A DNA stretch of 52,262 nucleotides from contig JAAELL010000470.1 of NCBI GenBank assembly GCA_024226735.1, forward strand, positions 1 to 52,262. The letters run 5' to 3'. The translations under genes and the position numbers were made by a program. The notes beneath the pieces were generated by a model. It ran no database searches. It saw only the letters and a program-made list of their open reading frames with translations, and was not told the DNA's origin. This DNA comes from a bacterium. Lineage in GTDB: Bacteria; Planctomycetota; UBA1135; GCA-002686595. Positions 39,338-48,594 of this stretch are shown piece by piece; positions within the stretch are counted from its first letter, which is position 1, and every line of letters begins with the position of its first letter.

Positions 39338-40621
39338 ATGTCCACGGTTTCCATGGCCGCCAACCAGGCGAAACAGGACGAATTCAATCCGTTCAAGTCG
39401 ATGGCCAAGGGCTTCGACACTGCTGCGGATCACCTCGGCCTCGACGACGGCTTGCGGGAGGTCCTGCGTTTACCGGAACGCGAGCTCAAAGTCTCGCTCC
39501 CGGTGATGATGGACAACGGCTCGACGAGAGTCTTCGAAGGCTACCGAGTCCAGCACAACTTCCTGCGCGGTCCGTGCAAGGGAGGGATCCGCTTCGACCC
39601 GCACGTCAACATCGACGAGGTGCGCGCGCTCGCCGCCTGGATGACGTGGAAGTGCTCGGTCGTCAACATCCCGTTCGGCGGCGGCAAGGGCGGGGTCATC
39701 TGCGACCCGCGCACGATGTCGCAGGGCGAGCTCGAGCGCCTCACGCGCCGCTACACCGCGGCGATCATGGACATCCTCGGCCCCGACCGCGACGTCCCCG
39801 CCCCGGACATGAACACCGGCGAGCAGACGATGGCGTGGATCATGGACACGTACTCGATGCACGTGCGCCGCACGACGACGGCGATCGTCACGGGCAAGCC
39901 GCTGAACATCGGCGGTAGCCGCGGGCGCCGCGAAGCGACCGGCCGCGGCGTGATGATCTCCGCCAACGAAGCGCTGAAGATGATCGGCATGCGCCCCGAG
40001 GACACGCGCGTCGTCGTCCAGGGCTCCGGCAACGTCGGCGGCATCGGCGCGCTGCTCCTGCACCGCGAGGGCTACAAGATCGTCAGCCTCAGCGACATGT
40101 ACGGCACCGTCTACAATGACGCGGGGCTCGACGTTCCCGCGGTCCTCGCGCACCTGAACGAGTCGGGCCGCCTCGAGGGTTACGACGAGTGCGAGCACCT
40201 GCCGAACGCCGGCCAGCTCGAGCTCGACTGCGACTTGCTCGTGCCCGCCGCCACCGAGAACCAGATCACCTCGGAGAACGCCGACCGGATCAAGGCACGG
40301 CTGATCGTCGAGGGCGCGAATGGCCCGTGCACGGCGATCGCGTCGGAGATCTTGACCGACCGCGGCGTCGTGATCGTCCCCGACATCCTCGCCAACGCCG
40401 GCGGCGTGACCGTGTCGTACTTCGAGTGGGTCCAGGACCGCATGGGCTACTTCTGGACCGAGGAAATCGTCAACTCGCGCCTCGAGCAGATCATGGTCGA
40501 AGCGTTCCAGGAAGTGGCCGAGACCGCGCGCAAGTACGACGTCCCGATGCGCACCGCCGCGTACATCCTGGCGATCGATCGGGTCGCTTCGGTCTACAAG
40601 TTGCGCGGGGTCTTCGCCTGA
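39338..40621 (+). CDS. gdhA: Glutamate dehydrogenase, catalytic type
   Basis: 427-residue Glu/Leu/Phe/Val dehydrogenase that interconverts glutamate with 2-oxoglutarate and ammonia. All key residues are present: Lys81 (PCKGGIRF), Lys105 (TWKCSV), Lys117 (GGGKGGV) and Asp157 (PAPDMNT). The nucleotide-binding Rossmann motif QGSGNVGGIGA and the domain-closure region VEGANGPCTAIASEIL are intact. It ends in TGATG, so its stop overlaps the start of the next GDH-like gene by one base; the two are surely cotranscribed and probably translationally coupled. Confidence 0.96.
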   Translation: MSTVSMAANQAKQDEFNPFKSMAKGFDTAADHLGLDDGLREVLRLPERELKVSLPVMMDNGSTRVFEGYRVQHNFLRGPCKGGIRFDPHVNIDEVRALAAWMTWKCSVVNIPFGGGKGGVICDPRTMSQGELERLTRRYTAAIMDILGPDRDVPAPDMNTGEQTMAWIMDTYSMHVRRTTTAIVTGKPLNIGGSRGRREATGRGVMISANEALKMIGMRPEDTRVVVQGSGNVGGIGALLLHREGYKIVSLSDMYGTVYNDAGLDVPAVLAHLNESGRLEGYDECEHLPNAGQLELDCDLLVPAATENQITSENADRIKARLIVEGANGPCTAIASEILTDRGVVIVPDILANAGGVTVSYFEWVQDRMGYFWTEEIVNSRLEQIMVEAFQEVAETARKYDVPMRTAAYILAIDRVASVYKLRGVFA

Positions 40622-41931
40622 TGTCGATTCAGGACAGCACGACTTCCCTCCAGCCGGGCGAGCTGCCCGCGACACCACCGCTCGACGACGAGACGCCCTT
40701 CGCGACGATGATGGCGAGCTTCGACGTCGCGGCGCGGCGCCTGGGGCTCGGCCCGACCGAATACCTCATCCTGCGCAAGTCCGATCGCGAGATCGCCGTC
40801 TCGGTGCCCGTGTCCCTCGACGACGGCAGCTTCGACGTCTTCGACGGCTACCGGATCCAACACAACGCGGGCCTCGGCCCGTTCCTGGGCCCGTTGCGCA
40901 TGTCGGCCGACCTGCGCATCGACGAGCTGCGCGCCCTCGCGGCGTGGATGACGTGGAAGTGCGCCGTCCTGAACGTGCCCTTCGGGGGAGCGGCGGGCGG
41001 TATCCGCATGGACCGCGCGAGCCACTCGCCCGACGAGCTCGAGCGAACCGTGCGCCGCTACACCGCCTCGCTCCTGGCCGACGTCGGACCCGAGCGCGAC
41101 GTGTTCTGTCCCGACCTGCAGGCGGACGAGCAGGTCATGTCGTGGATCATGGACACGATCTCCCGTCACGCCCGGCACACCGAGAACCCGGCCGTCACCG
41201 GCAAGCCGATCGAGCTCGCCGGCACCGTCGGCAGCGAGATCGCGGTCGCGCGCGGCCTGCGCGCCGTACTCCGCCTCACTGCCGCCCACCTAGGGCTGCC
41301 GCGCAAGGGCCTCTCGATCATCATTCAGGGCGCCGGCACCGTCGGCGGCAACCTCGCGCGCCTGATGCATGCCGAGGGCCACAAGATCGTCGGCCTGTCG
41401 GACGTCAACGTCGCGCTGTTCCACCCCGACGGCCTCGACGTACCGGCGCTCCTGGAGCACAACCAGAAGCACCTCACGCTGAAGGGTGCGGAGGGCACGT
41501 ACGAAGAGCTCGACCCCAAAGACTTCATCACGAGCCCCTGCGACGTCCTCGTGCCGTGCGCCGTCGCGAACGCCGTGCATTCGAACAATGCCGAGCGCAT
41601 CACGACCAAGCTGATCCTCGAGGGCGCACACGGCCCCGTGTCCGTCCGCGCCGACCGCATCCTGGACGACCGCGGCATTCCCGTGGTCCCCGACATCCTG
41701 GCCAACGGCGGCGGCGTCGTCCTCTCGTACTTCGAGTGGGTCCAGAACCGCACCGGCCTGTACTGGATCGCCGACGTCGTGGAGAAACGCCAGAGCCGGT
41801 TCCTGCGCGAGGCCTGGGACGCGGTGCGCAAGGTGCAGGACGAGCACGACGTCAGCCTGCGGATGGCGGCGAACATGCTCGCCGTGCAACGCGTGGCCGA
41901 AGCCGACCACGCACGCGGCGTGTACGCGTAG
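40621..41931 (+). CDS. Glutamate dehydrogenase-like protein lacking catalytic lysines (probable regulatory subunit)
   Basis: 436 residues, homologous to the preceding protein over the full length and ending in the same way (RMAANMLAVQRVAEADHARGVYA against MRTAAYILAIDRVASVYKLRGVFA). Two of the three active-site lysines are replaced: Leu89 (GPFLGPLRM instead of PCKGGIRF) and Ala125 (GGAAGG instead of GGGKGG). Lys113 and Asp165 remain. The NAD-binding motif QGAGTVGGNLA is intact. It should not catalyse the normal reaction. In Thermus thermophilus a GDH-like subunit regulates a catalytic partner in a hetero-oligomer; the same role is inferred here from operon arrangement and residue loss. Confidence 0.85.
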   Translation: MSIQDSTTSLQPGELPATPPLDDETPFATMMASFDVAARRLGLGPTEYLILRKSDREIAVSVPVSLDDGSFDVFDGYRIQHNAGLGPFLGPLRMSADLRIDELRALAAWMTWKCAVLNVPFGGAAGGIRMDRASHSPDELERTVRRYTASLLADVGPERDVFCPDLQADEQVMSWIMDTISRHARHTENPAVTGKPIELAGTVGSEIAVARGLRAVLRLTAAHLGLPRKGLSIIIQGAGTVGGNLARLMHAEGHKIVGLSDVNVALFHPDGLDVPALLEHNQKHLTLKGAEGTYEELDPKDFITSPCDVLVPCAVANAVHSNNAERITTKLILEGAHGPVSVRADRILDDRGIPVVPDILANGGGVVLSYFEWVQNRTGLYWIADVVEKRQSRFLREAWDAVRKVQDEHDVSLRMAANMLAVQRVAEADHARGVYA

Positions 41932-44374
41932 GGGTAGTACCGAGCCGCTTGATGTGCCCCCCTAGCCCGTGCCCGCCGCTCGGATCCAAGAACAGCTCCA
42001 CGAGCGTCTCCTTGCCGGCCTCGAGCAGCGCCGCGTACACCCGCACGGTGTCCTGGTACAGGACGTTCGAGTCCTCCATCCCGTGCACGAGCAGGAGCTT
42101 CCCCTCCAAGTTCTTCGCGAGCGGCAGGAGGGAGTACTTGTCGAGGTCCGTCTTGCCGGTCCGACTCTCGCCGATCGTCCCGGTCGAGTACCACGAGTTG
42201 TAGTTCTCCCACTCGGTCGGCCCCGCGCCCGCGATGCCGCAGGCGAACACGTCGGGCTCGGTGTACAGGCACATCTGGGTCTGGAAGCCGCCGAAGCTCC
42301 AGCCGTGGATCCCAACGCGCTCGGAGTCGATTCCGCCGCGCTCGACGAGGTGCCGCACGCCGTCGACCAGGTCCTCCACCTGCGGCTTGCCGACCTGCTC
42401 GAAGTTCGCCTTCTCGAACATCGCTCCGTAGCCCGACATCCCGCGCGGGTCGATCGTCGCTGTGACGTAGCCGTTCACCTCGGCCATGTACCAAGCGAAG
42501 AAGTACGCCGACGCGGAGGTCGACCCCTCGACGACCTCCTTGCGCGTCCCGAGTGGCCCGCCGTAGACGTACAGGAGGAGCGGCCGCGAGTCCGTCTTCT
42601 TGAAGTCCGTGGGCTGGAAGAGCATCCCGCGGATCGCCTGACCGTGCCGGTTCTCGTAGGTGAACACCTCGGGACGCACCTTCGTCAGTTCGTGGGCGAC
42701 CTCGGGGTGCGAGTCCGTCAGGAGTCGCTGCGCGCCCGACTCGCAATCGACGAGCACCAACTCGCGCGGCGCACCGAAGCGGCTGAACCGGGCGAGCAGG
42801 TGCCGGCCGTCGGGCGCGACGGCGACTTGCTCGTAGCGCCCCGTCTCCTTCGTCAGTCGCTGCATCCCGCCCGTCGCGAGATCGACCCGGTACGCATCGA
42901 GGCAAGCCGAGTCCTCGCGCGTGCTCGTCGCGACGATCCATTCGCGGTGCTCGGGCATCGGGCCCGGGTAGACCTCGAAGCGCCCGCTCGTCAGCGGCTC
43001 GAGCGTCTCGTACACCGGATCGAGCAGCGACAAATGGCGAAAGCCCGCCTGCTCGGTCAACAGCACGACGTGCCGGCTGTCGGCGGAGTAGCGCGGTGAC
43101 ATGAGTCGCGGTGTCGTCGGACCGCCCGCATGGAGGAAGCGGTAGGCGATGCGCGCGGGCCGCTCGACGACGGCGTCGGGATCCTCCTGTGCCTTCTCGG
43201 CATCCTCCTTTTCCCCCTCCTTTTCCCCCTCCTTTTCCCCCTCCTTTGCCTCGTCCTCTTTCTCACCTTGGGCGCGCTCGACGAGCGCGTCCCAGCCCGT
43301 CCCCACGGCCTCGGGCAGGCTCGCCTCCAGCACATGGACCTGCTCGCTCTCCTGTTGGAAGACGCTGAACACGACCTTGCTCGAATCGGGGGCCCAGTCC
43401 GGCAGCCGCAGCACGTCGCGCGGACCACTGTGCTCGTGGGTGTGAACCTTGTAGAGCACGCCGTCGTCCTCCTCCGCGCCGGGCAGCGTGTAGAGGTAGA
43501 CGATGGTCTCCGTCTTGCCGCGCGGGTCGTCCGAGACCGTCCGCGGCACCTTGCGCACCGTCATGAACCGGTCGTCGTAGTCGGCGATGTTGACCATTCG
43601 CGTGTTGCTCTCGCCCTTGCTGGCTCGGGCGAGGATCACGACGTGCTTGCCGTCGGGACTCAGCGCGTGGCTCGACAGCCGCTCACCCGAACCGAGCGTG
43701 GGGTCGAGCTGTTCGACGAGCGATCGCCCCGTCACGACGCGCAGGAGCGCGCCACCGCGCTGGTAGGTGTAGCCCGTACCGCCGGGGAGCCAGCGCACCG
43801 AGCTCTCACGCTCGCGCGTGCGCGTCAGGCGCCGCGGCCCGTCGCCCTTGGCCGCCCAGCGATACACGTCGCCGCTCGAGGTGAACAAGAGCTCATTCGC
43901 GGTGGGCGACCAGGTAAACCTCGAGACACCGCCGTAGCGCGGCGCGTCCTCGTCGTCCGCGTCGTCGTCGGACACCTGCGCGTCGTCGGCCGAGTCCTGT
44001 TCCGCGCCCTCTTTCTTCTTCTCGTCCCCGTCGCCACCCTCGCCCTTGCGCTTCTTCGCGGCCTTCTCCGCACGATCGCGCGCAACCTTGCGGGTACTCG
44101 CCTGAAAGGGCGCCATCACGTCGACCGAAGTGATGCGCGTGACTTCGCCGCTCGCCACATCGAGGATCCACAGATCGCTTCCGTGCCGGCGCTCGACGTA
44201 CGGTCGCCACAGGTACGCGGCGTACGCACCGTCGAACGAGAACTCCATGCTGCTCGCGGACGGCCCGAAGAAGCTCTTCTCGGGGAAGAGGCGCTCGAGC
44301 GTGATCGGCTCCGCCTCTTGGTCTTGTGCAAGCAACGGCAGGGCGAGGACGAGAAGGGCGAGGAGGCGCAGCAT
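41852..44374 (-). CDS. Exported S9-family prolyl oligopeptidase / dipeptidyl-peptidase IV-like
   Basis: 840 residues. Signal peptide MLRLLALLVLALPLLAQ, beta-propeller over roughly 40-570, alpha/beta-hydrolase at the C-terminus. Catalytic Ser lies in GWSFGG, Asp in VHGMEDSN and His in GGHGLGG. Two highly charged Lys/Glu/Asp insertions interrupt the propeller (about 100-145, and about 390-415 with EGEKEGEK repeats from 12-bp units at 43209-43244). After the His motif, 34 basic residues read on in the antisense of the end of the GDH-like gene (80-base convergent overlap); this tail is not family-like. The true stop may therefore reflect a readthrough end after loss of the native terminus. Confidence 0.9.
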   Translation of the reverse strand: MLRLLALLVLALPLLAQDQEAEPITLERLFPEKSFFGPSASSMEFSFDGAYAAYLWRPYVERRHGSDLWILDVASGEVTRITSVDVMAPFQASTRKVARDRAEKAAKKRKGEGGDGDEKKKEGAEQDSADDAQVSDDDADDEDAPRYGGVSRFTWSPTANELLFTSSGDVYRWAAKGDGPRRLTRTRERESSVRWLPGGTGYTYQRGGALLRVVTGRSLVEQLDPTLGSGERLSSHALSPDGKHVVILARASKGESNTRMVNIADYDDRFMTVRKVPRTVSDDPRGKTETIVYLYTLPGAEEDDGVLYKVHTHEHSGPRDVLRLPDWAPDSSKVVFSVFQQESEQVHVLEASLPEAVGTGWDALVERAQGEKEDEAKEGEKEGEKEGEKEDAEKAQEDPDAVVERPARIAYRFLHAGGPTTPRLMSPRYSADSRHVVLLTEQAGFRHLSLLDPVYETLEPLTSGRFEVYPGPMPEHREWIVATSTREDSACLDAYRVDLATGGMQRLTKETGRYEQVAVAPDGRHLLARFSRFGAPRELVLVDCESGAQRLLTDSHPEVAHELTKVRPEVFTYENRHGQAIRGMLFQPTDFKKTDSRPLLLYVYGGPLGTRKEVVEGSTSASAYFFAWYMAEVNGYVTATIDPRGMSGYGAMFEKANFEQVGKPQVEDLVDGVRHLVERGGIDSERVGIHGWSFGGFQTQMCLYTEPDVFACGIAGAGPTEWENYNSWYSTGTIGESRTGKTDLDKYSLLPLAKNLEGKLLLVHGMEDSNVLYQDTVRVYAALLEAGKETLVELFLDPSGGHGLGGHIKRLGTTPTRTRRVRGRLRPRVARRACSPPSAG

Positions 44375-44444
44375 GCAGGCGTGGGTTTGGGATTGGGGTG
44401 AACGGGGCCGATCGTAGCACCGCGTCTGGCTACGATGACGGCCC

Positions 44445-45707
44445 ATGCACGAGTCCTCGCTCTCGCGGCGCAGCCTTTGCGCGAGTCTTTCCGCAGCGCT
44501 CCTGTCGCCGCGCGCGGCGTTCGCGCGCGGCGTCGAGTCGCTGGAGAGCCAGGAGCCCGAGCCAGTCTCACTCCGAGACGCCTACGACCTGGCTCCCGAC
44601 GTCACCTACCTCAACCACGCCTCGATCGGAACGATGCCCACGATCGTGCGCGAGGCACACGACCGCTACGAGCTCGCGTGCGAGCGCAACCCCTGGCTCC
44701 ACGTCTGGGGCGAGGAGTGGAGCGCGGCGATCGACGAGGTCCACGCGCACGCGGCGGAACGGGTCGGGTGCGAGGAAGAGGAGATCGCGGTCACGCGCAG
44801 CACGACCGAGGGCTTCAACGTTCTCGCGGGCGGACTGCCCCTCGGCGCGGACGACGAGGTCGTCTTCAGCTCCCTGAACCACGTGGGGGCGAGCGCCGCA
44901 TGGACGCGCTACGGGCGCGAGCGCGGGTACGCGGTGCGGCGGTTCCGGTTCCCGACGAGCGACGTGCCGGACATGAGCCCGGACGAAGTGATCGCCGCGC
45001 ACGTCGAGGCGCTGTCCGACGCCTCCCGCGTCCTCGTGCTGCCCCACGTCGACAACGTCGTCGGCCTGCGGCACCCGGTCGCGAGGATCGCGCGCGCCGC
45101 GCGCGCCCGCGGCGTCGAGTGGGTGTGCGTCGACGGGGCGCAGACCGTGGGCATGATCGACGTCGACCTCGACGCTCTGGGCGTCGACGCGTACACGACC
45201 AGCGCTCACAAGTGGCTGCAGGCGCCCAAGGGCACGGGCCTGCTCTACGTCCGCGGCTCGCTCCAGGAGCAGCTCGCGCCGCTCCTGGTGACGTGGGGCC
45301 AGGGCCGGTGGGCGGGAACGGCACGCAGCTACACCGACTACGGAACGCGCGACCTGCCGAAGCTGTTGGCGCTCGAGGACGCACTCACGTTCCAGGAGCG
45401 CGTCGCGGGCCGCGATCGCGACGCCCACGATCGGCGCCTCTTCGCGCACGCGCTCGCGCGCGTCGAGGCGCACGCAAAGCTCACTTGGCGCTCTCCGCGC
45501 GGCTTCGAGCACGGAGCCGCGCTGTACGCCGTCGGTCTCGAAGGCGCGGCGGCCCCCGAAGTGGCGCGCGTGCTCTTCGAACGGCACGGCGTCGTCGTGC
45601 GGCCGTTCGGTGCAGCCGGGCTCAACTCGTTGCGCGTCTCCCCCAACACCCTCAACACCACGGGCGACCTCGACCGGTTTTTCGAGGCCGTCGAGTCCTG
45701 TCTATGA
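44445..45707 (+). CDS. Tat-exported class V aminotransferase (isopenicillin N epimerase-like)
   Basis: 420 residues. The N-terminus SSLSRRSLCASLSAALL is a twin-arginine signal (SRRSL). The PLP-enzyme fold follows: YLNHASIGTMP, STTEGFNVLAGG, HVDNVVGLRHPV, VDGAQTVG (PLP-contacting Asp) and SAHKWLQAPKG with the PLP Lys256. An exported, folded PLP enzyme is unusual and suggests activity in the periplasm. Substrate unknown. Its TGA overlaps a possible ATG of the next gene (ATGA at 45704), so the pair is probably an operon. Confidence 0.87.
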   Translation: MHESSLSRRSLCASLSAALLSPRAAFARGVESLESQEPEPVSLRDAYDLAPDVTYLNHASIGTMPTIVREAHDRYELACERNPWLHVWGEEWSAAIDEVHAHAAERVGCEEEEIAVTRSTTEGFNVLAGGLPLGADDEVVFSSLNHVGASAAWTRYGRERGYAVRRFRFPTSDVPDMSPDEVIAAHVEALSDASRVLVLPHVDNVVGLRHPVARIARAARARGVEWVCVDGAQTVGMIDVDLDALGVDAYTTSAHKWLQAPKGTGLLYVRGSLQEQLAPLLVTWGQGRWAGTARSYTDYGTRDLPKLLALEDALTFQERVAGRDRDAHDRRLFAHALARVEAHAKLTWRSPRGFEHGAALYAVGLEGAAAPEVARVLFERHGVVVRPFGAAGLNSLRVSPNTLNTTGDLDRFFEAVESCL

Positions 45708-45724
45708 GCCACAGAGGCCCATCC

Positions 45725-47410
45725 ATGAACCCGGCTTTGTTCTTCCTCGCCCTCCTGCCCTTGCCCCTGCCCCTGGCCCAAGACGCGCCGGAGCTGATCC
45801 TCACCGGCGGCCGCATCGTCACGGTCGACGAGGAGACGCCCGAGGCGAGCGCGCTCGCGATTCAGGATGGCCTCGTCCTCGCGGTCGGTGACGACGAGCG
45901 TATCGCCGCGCTCGCGGGCGAGGACACGCGCGTCATCGACCTCGAGGGGGCCCTCGCGATCCCCGGCTTCGTCGAGGGCCACGCCCACTTCCTCGGCATC
46001 GGGGACGCGATGATGCAGCTCGACCTGATGAACGTCGACAGCTGGGAAGAGATCGTCGCGATGGTGGCGACGGCGGCCAAGAAGGCCAAGCCGGGTGAGC
46101 TGATCCGCGGCCGCGGCTGGCACCAGGAGAAGTGGACCAGCGTACCGAAGGGCAGCGTCGACGGCGTCCCGACGCACCACGCGCTGAGCGCGGTCTCGCC
46201 CGACCACGCGGTGATCCTGACCCACGCGAGCGGCCACGCGAGCTTCGCCAACGCGAAGGCGATGCAGATGGTCGGCATCAGCGCCGAGACCCCCGATCCC
46301 GAGGGCGGAACGGTCGTGCGCGACGCGCAGGGCGACCCGACGGGCCTCATGCGCGAGACGGCGTCGCGATTGCTCGCGGGCGTGTCGATGCGCGCACGCC
46401 GGCCGGACCCGCAACGACTCGCCGCGCTGGCCGCCAAGGAGTGCCTGGCGAAGGGCGTCACGAGCTTCCAGGACGCGGGCTCGTCGTTCGCGGACGTCGG
46501 CGTATTCAAGGCGCTCGCGGGCGAAGGCGAGCTCGGCGTGCGTCTGTGGGTGATGCTGCGGGTGTCGACCGAGAGGCTCGCCCGCGAGCTCGCGAAGGAC
46601 TACGCGGACGGACCGCTGGTCGGCTACGGCGATGGCTTCTTGACCGTGCGCGGCGTCAAGCGCTCGCTCGACGGCGCCCTCGGCTCGCACGGCGCGTGGC
46701 TGCTCGATCCGTACACAGACCTGCCGGAGACGAGTGGGCTCAATACGGCACCGCTCGATTCGGTCGCGACGTCGGCGGAGATCGCCTTCGCGCACGGGTT
46801 CCAGATGTGTGTGCACGCGATCGGGGATCGCGCGAACCGCGAGGTGCTCGACCTGTACGAACGCCTGTTCAGAGCCAACGGCAACGCGACCGGCCTGCGC
46901 TGGCGCATCGAGCATGCCCAGCACCTGCACCCGGCGGACATCCCGCGCTTCGCCAAGCTCGGCGTCATCGCCTCGATGCAGGCGGTCCACTGCACCTCCG
47001 ATGGTCCGTGGGTCCCCTCGCGTCTCGGCGCCGACCGGTCGCGCACGGGCGCCTACGTCTGGCGCCAGCTCATCGACTCGGGCGCCGTCGTCACGAACGG
47101 CACGGACGCCCCGGTCGAGGACGTCGACCCGATCGCGAGCTTCCACGCGAGCGTCACGCGGCTGACGAAGGACGGTAGCGCCTTCTACCCCGACGAGTCG
47201 ATGACGCGCATGGAGGCGCTGCGCTCCTACACGCTCGACTGCGCCTACGCGGCGTTCGAGGAGGACGTGAAGGGCTCCTTGAGCGTCGGCAAGTACGGCG
47301 ACGTCGTCGTGCTGACGCGCGACATCCTGCGCGTACCGGTGGACGAGATCCGCGAAGCGAAGGTGCGGTACACGATCGTCGGTGGCGAGGTCGTGTACGA
47401 GATGGAGTAG
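45725..47410 (+). CDS. Exported amidohydrolase (YtcJ-like, amidohydrolase family 3)
   Basis: 561 residues with a short hydrophobic signal peptide (MNPALFFLALLPLPLPLAQD). Metal-dependent hydrolase features: GGRIVTVDEETPEASALAI, IPGFVEGHAHFLGIGD (His-x-His), RGRGWHQEKW, HAIGDRANREVL, HAQHLHPADIPRFAKLGV and NGTDAPVEDVDPI (metal Asp). The C-terminal GSLSVGKYGDVVVL stretch completes the fold. YtcJ-like enzymes hydrolyse amide or carbamoyl bonds of varied substrates. Start ATG 45725 is preferred because AGAGG lies seven bases upstream; ATG 45704 is possible and overlaps the preceding stop. Confidence 0.9.
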   Translation: MNPALFFLALLPLPLPLAQDAPELILTGGRIVTVDEETPEASALAIQDGLVLAVGDDERIAALAGEDTRVIDLEGALAIPGFVEGHAHFLGIGDAMMQLDLMNVDSWEEIVAMVATAAKKAKPGELIRGRGWHQEKWTSVPKGSVDGVPTHHALSAVSPDHAVILTHASGHASFANAKAMQMVGISAETPDPEGGTVVRDAQGDPTGLMRETASRLLAGVSMRARRPDPQRLAALAAKECLAKGVTSFQDAGSSFADVGVFKALAGEGELGVRLWVMLRVSTERLARELAKDYADGPLVGYGDGFLTVRGVKRSLDGALGSHGAWLLDPYTDLPETSGLNTAPLDSVATSAEIAFAHGFQMCVHAIGDRANREVLDLYERLFRANGNATGLRWRIEHAQHLHPADIPRFAKLGVIASMQAVHCTSDGPWVPSRLGADRSRTGAYVWRQLIDSGAVVTNGTDAPVEDVDPIASFHASVTRLTKDGSAFYPDESMTRMEALRSYTLDCAYAAFEEDVKGSLSVGKYGDVVVLTRDILRVPVDEIREAKVRYTIVGGEVVYEME

Positions 47411-47414
47411 CCGG

Positions 47415-48248
47415 TCAATCGAGGTACGGGTCAAGCACGCTCCGCCACTGATCGTGCGCGCGCACGTCGTACGCCCCCGGCTCCTGCACGGTCGCGATCG
47501 ACTCCGAAGCGCCGATGCGCCACCCGCGCGCGCCGTGGCGCGCGAGGACGATGGGCTCGACCGCCGTGCCGGCGGGGTCGACGTCCAGTGACCAACCCGT
47601 GAGCCGCTCCCCGTTCGCGCCCAAGCTCGCCTCCGATGCGTGCTCGAGGTCGGGCCGCGAAAGGAGCGCCGAGCGCAGACCGTAGGCACCGCCCTCCTCG
47701 AGCGGAAAGCCGACCGACACTTCGGAACCGACGAACCCGTCGCCGCTCGCGGCGCGCGTGAGGCCGAGCGAGACGTAGCCCTCCTCGGAGACGTGGAAGC
47801 TTCCTTCGAGGTCTGCGCCCGGGATCCGAAGCTCGCCGCCGATCACACCGACCTCGTCGCGCTGCACGCTGCCCGCGACGATCTCCGCGTTGGCTGCCAA
47901 AGTGAGGAGCAGGTCGTTGAACTGCTGGGTCTGGGGTGTGTCCGTGCGGAACGAGGCCACGATGCGATCCCAGCTCGCCAGCAGCTCGGAGGCCTGGGGC
48001 TCGGTTGTGTCCGCCGCGTCAGCACGGCTCGTGCGCGGAGCGTCCGTAGCGGCGCGCAACTCCGTGCGGCGCACCTCCGGCTCGGCGCTGGACGCAGTCC
48101 GCGCCCGATCGACGCCAGCCGCCTGGAACCCGTCGGGGGCCGCCACCGTCGCCTGTGGCACCAGAGCGGGCGACAACAGTTCGGTGGTCCACGCGAGCAG
48201 CACGGCGATCGTGACCGACATCGAGAGCAGCGCGAGTCGTTTGTCCAT
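47415..48248 (-). CDS. Exported protein of unknown function
   Basis: 277 residues. A hydrophobic N-terminal segment (about 9-30, LSMSVTIAVLLAWTTELLSP) serves as signal or anchor. The middle is Ala/Arg/Thr-rich; the last 150 residues have beta-rich character (GELRIPGADLEGSFHVSEEGYVSLGL). No catalytic motif seen. Convergent with the amidohydrolase gene, four bases from its stop. Function unknown. Confidence 0.65.
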   Translation of the reverse strand: MDKRLALLSMSVTIAVLLAWTTELLSPALVPQATVAAPDGFQAAGVDRARTASSAEPEVRRTELRAATDAPRTSRADAADTTEPQASELLASWDRIVASFRTDTPQTQQFNDLLLTLAANAEIVAGSVQRDEVGVIGGELRIPGADLEGSFHVSEEGYVSLGLTRAASGDGFVGSEVSVGFPLEEGGAYGLRSALLSRPDLEHASEASLGANGERLTGWSLDVDPAGTAVEPIVLARHGARGWRIGASESIATVQEPGAYDVRAHDQWRSVLDPYLD

Positions 48249-48312
48249 TACGGGTCCCGGCGTCCAAGAGAATGAGGGGAGCCCGCGACGCGCGAGCCCC
48301 CCCGTAGCCGGC

Positions 48313-48561
48313 CTACGGGCAGACCGGGTTCGTCGTCGTGCAGAACCAGTTGCAGGGGCTGCGCAGAATCAGGCAGCTCGAGCCGCCCGGGCCGGGCGCG
48401 CCCGCGATGCAGGCAAACCGGATGCAGCCGAAGACGTCGAGATATCCCCAGCACTTCAGACACGCAGGCGGTGCACTCGGAGCGGAGGCTTCCGCCGAGG
48501 AGGGCAAGAACATGGCCGAGAGCGACAGAGCCGCGACGCCGGCGAGGAGCAGAACTTTCAT
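48313..48561 (-). CDS. Small secreted cysteine-rich peptide
   Basis: 82 residues. Signal peptide (1-25, MKVLLLAGVAALSLSAMFLP up to AEA). The mature part of about 57 residues holds eight Cys (34, 37, 46, 51, 63, 70, 74, 81), enough for four disulfides, with Gly/Pro loops. No known family. Candidate roles are an antimicrobial peptide, a toxin-like effector or a metal-binding protein, but none is shown. A GGAAAACC sequence precedes the ATG, and the MITE-like repeat begins 34 bases upstream, so its promoter may lie inside the repeat. Its neighbours are an exported unknown protein and a lipoprotein gene. Confidence 0.6.
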   Translation of the reverse strand: MKVLLLAGVAALSLSAMFLPSSAEASAPSAPPACLKCWGYLDVFGCIRFACIAGAPGPGGSSCLILRSPCNWFCTTTNPVCP

Positions 48562-48594
48562 TGGTTTTCCTTTCGGTGTTGTTGCTGCGAAAAC

